DNA of 6,286 nucleotides from Acetobacteraceae bacterium (GTDB lineage Bacteria; Pseudomonadota; Alphaproteobacteria; Acetobacterales; Acetobacteraceae): the NCBI GenBank assembly GCA_003164305.1, contig PLSZ01000370.1, positions 1 through 6,286 of the forward strand. The letters are read 5' to 3'. Each line of letters starts with the position of its first letter. Positions within the stretch are counted from its first letter, which is position 1. Below the pieces are notes generated by a model. The model was not told the DNA's origin, did no database searches, and was given only the letters and a program-made list of their open reading frames with translations. A program made the translations under genes and the position numbers. Positions 6,067 to 6,286 of this stretch are shown one piece after another.

Positions 6067-6286
6067 CCGGATATCGTCCGTTTCGTTCGAACCGGAGGGA
6101 ACCAAAAGCGCCTCCCGTCGTACCCGGAATGGAGGTCATCCGGCATGGTGTCTCGTTGCTGGCGGCCGGCGCGCTTCCGGGCGTGGTCGCGGTGGGCGCG
6201 TTGCTGGCGACCGATGTCGGCGACCACCGCGAAGCCGCGGCCGTGATCGCCGGCGCGCGCCGCCTCGATCGCCGCGTTCAGCGCCA
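5988..6286 (-). pseudogene. Methyl-accepting chemotaxis protein, C-terminal part truncated or rearranged; gene continues beyond right edge
   Basis: Reading leftward from 6284, 23 codons (6284-6216) encode the invariant hairpin tip of chemotaxis receptors: ALNAAIEAARAG, then DHGRGFAVVAD. This region binds CheA/CheW in the cytoplasm. Intact receptors continue with an EVRxLAxRS-type segment and more than 100 further coiled-coil residues. Here the match ends at the D codon (6216-6218), and the frame runs on as a basic, non-coiled-coil tail (IGRQQRAHRD...) to a stop at 5988. That tail lies antisense over the last 79 bases of the enolase-superfamily gene. Neither other frame of this strand restores the receptor. 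The true remnant is therefore 6216-6286, and the tail is probably meaningless readthrough. The family call is near certain from the motif; whether this is a pseudogene, a recombination scar or an assembly junction is open. Confidence 0.72.
6067..6215. other. Unassigned stretch between the enolase-superfamily gene and the chemotaxis receptor remnant
   Basis: No convincing gene or terminator is visible. A + strand frame from the ATG at 6129 has high GC3 and reads MEVIRHGVSLLAAGALPGVV, a hydrophobic, coding-like stretch. It has no good ribosome binding site, and past 6216 it runs antisense through the receptor motif. It could be a fragment of another gene joined to the receptor remnant, or a chance open frame in GC-rich DNA. 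An 8-base palindrome, GTTCGAAC, lies at 6085-6092. Confidence 0.35.

Noticed and set aside
6081..6110. TTCGAAC with flanks that can pair weakly, resembling a tRNA T-arm and 3' end, as at a phage attachment site.
   Set aside because: The pairing depends on G-U wobbles, no CCA or matching acceptor strand is present, and no integrase or other tRNA arms are visible nearby; it is most likely a chance palindrome.
6129..6286. Possible + strand gene starting MEVIRHGVSLLAAG and open to the window edge.
   Set aside because: No good ribosome binding site, and its second half is antisense to the unmistakable chemotaxis receptor motif; kept only as part of the unassigned stretch.
1..6286. CRISPR arrays, insertion sequences, transposases or long repeats.
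   Set aside because: No regularly spaced repeats, transposase motifs or terminal inverted repeats were seen when reading both strands.

Overview
The window is GC-rich DNA with strong GC3 bias, densely packed and with short intergenic gaps. This fits an alphaproteobacterium, perhaps Rhodospirillales/Acetobacteraceae or Rhizobiales. That placement is inferred from gene families and composition only; no rRNA or other marker gene is present.

Left half, + strand (1-3343): four genes are chained by ATGA start/stop overlaps. They are a periplasmic-binding-protein-like gene cut by the left edge, an ABC ATPase, an ABC-2 (exporter-type) permease, and a second periplasmic-binding-protein-like gene. This set matches the ABC/binding-protein modules known beside PQQ-dependent alcohol and methanol dehydrogenases (MxaJ/XoxJ-like proteins plus a Ped-type ABC exporter). 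The dehydrogenase itself is not in the window; if present it probably lies to the left.

Middle, - strand (4754-3293): a secreted diheme cytochrome c is followed 7 bases later by a small polytopic membrane protein of the site-2-protease (M50-like) fold. In that protein the zinc-binding and catalytic motifs are degenerate, so it looks like a pseudoprotease. It runs convergently into the second binding-protein gene, and the two overlap by 51 bases. The cytochrome is a plausible electron acceptor for a periplasmic quinoprotein, so both strands may serve one periplasmic oxidation system.

Right part: a complete mandelate racemase-type enolase superfamily enzyme (4957-6066, +) is divergent from the cytochrome and has its own plausible promoter and ribosome binding site. 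At the right edge, on the - strand, is the unmistakable hairpin-tip motif of a methyl-accepting chemotaxis protein. It stops matching abruptly at about 6216 and continues into unrelated sequence, which indicates a truncated or rearranged gene or an assembly junction.

The most interesting observations are the degenerate S2P-like protein tied to a cytochrome c, the exporter flanked by two Cys-paired binding-protein paralogues, and the broken chemotaxis receptor.
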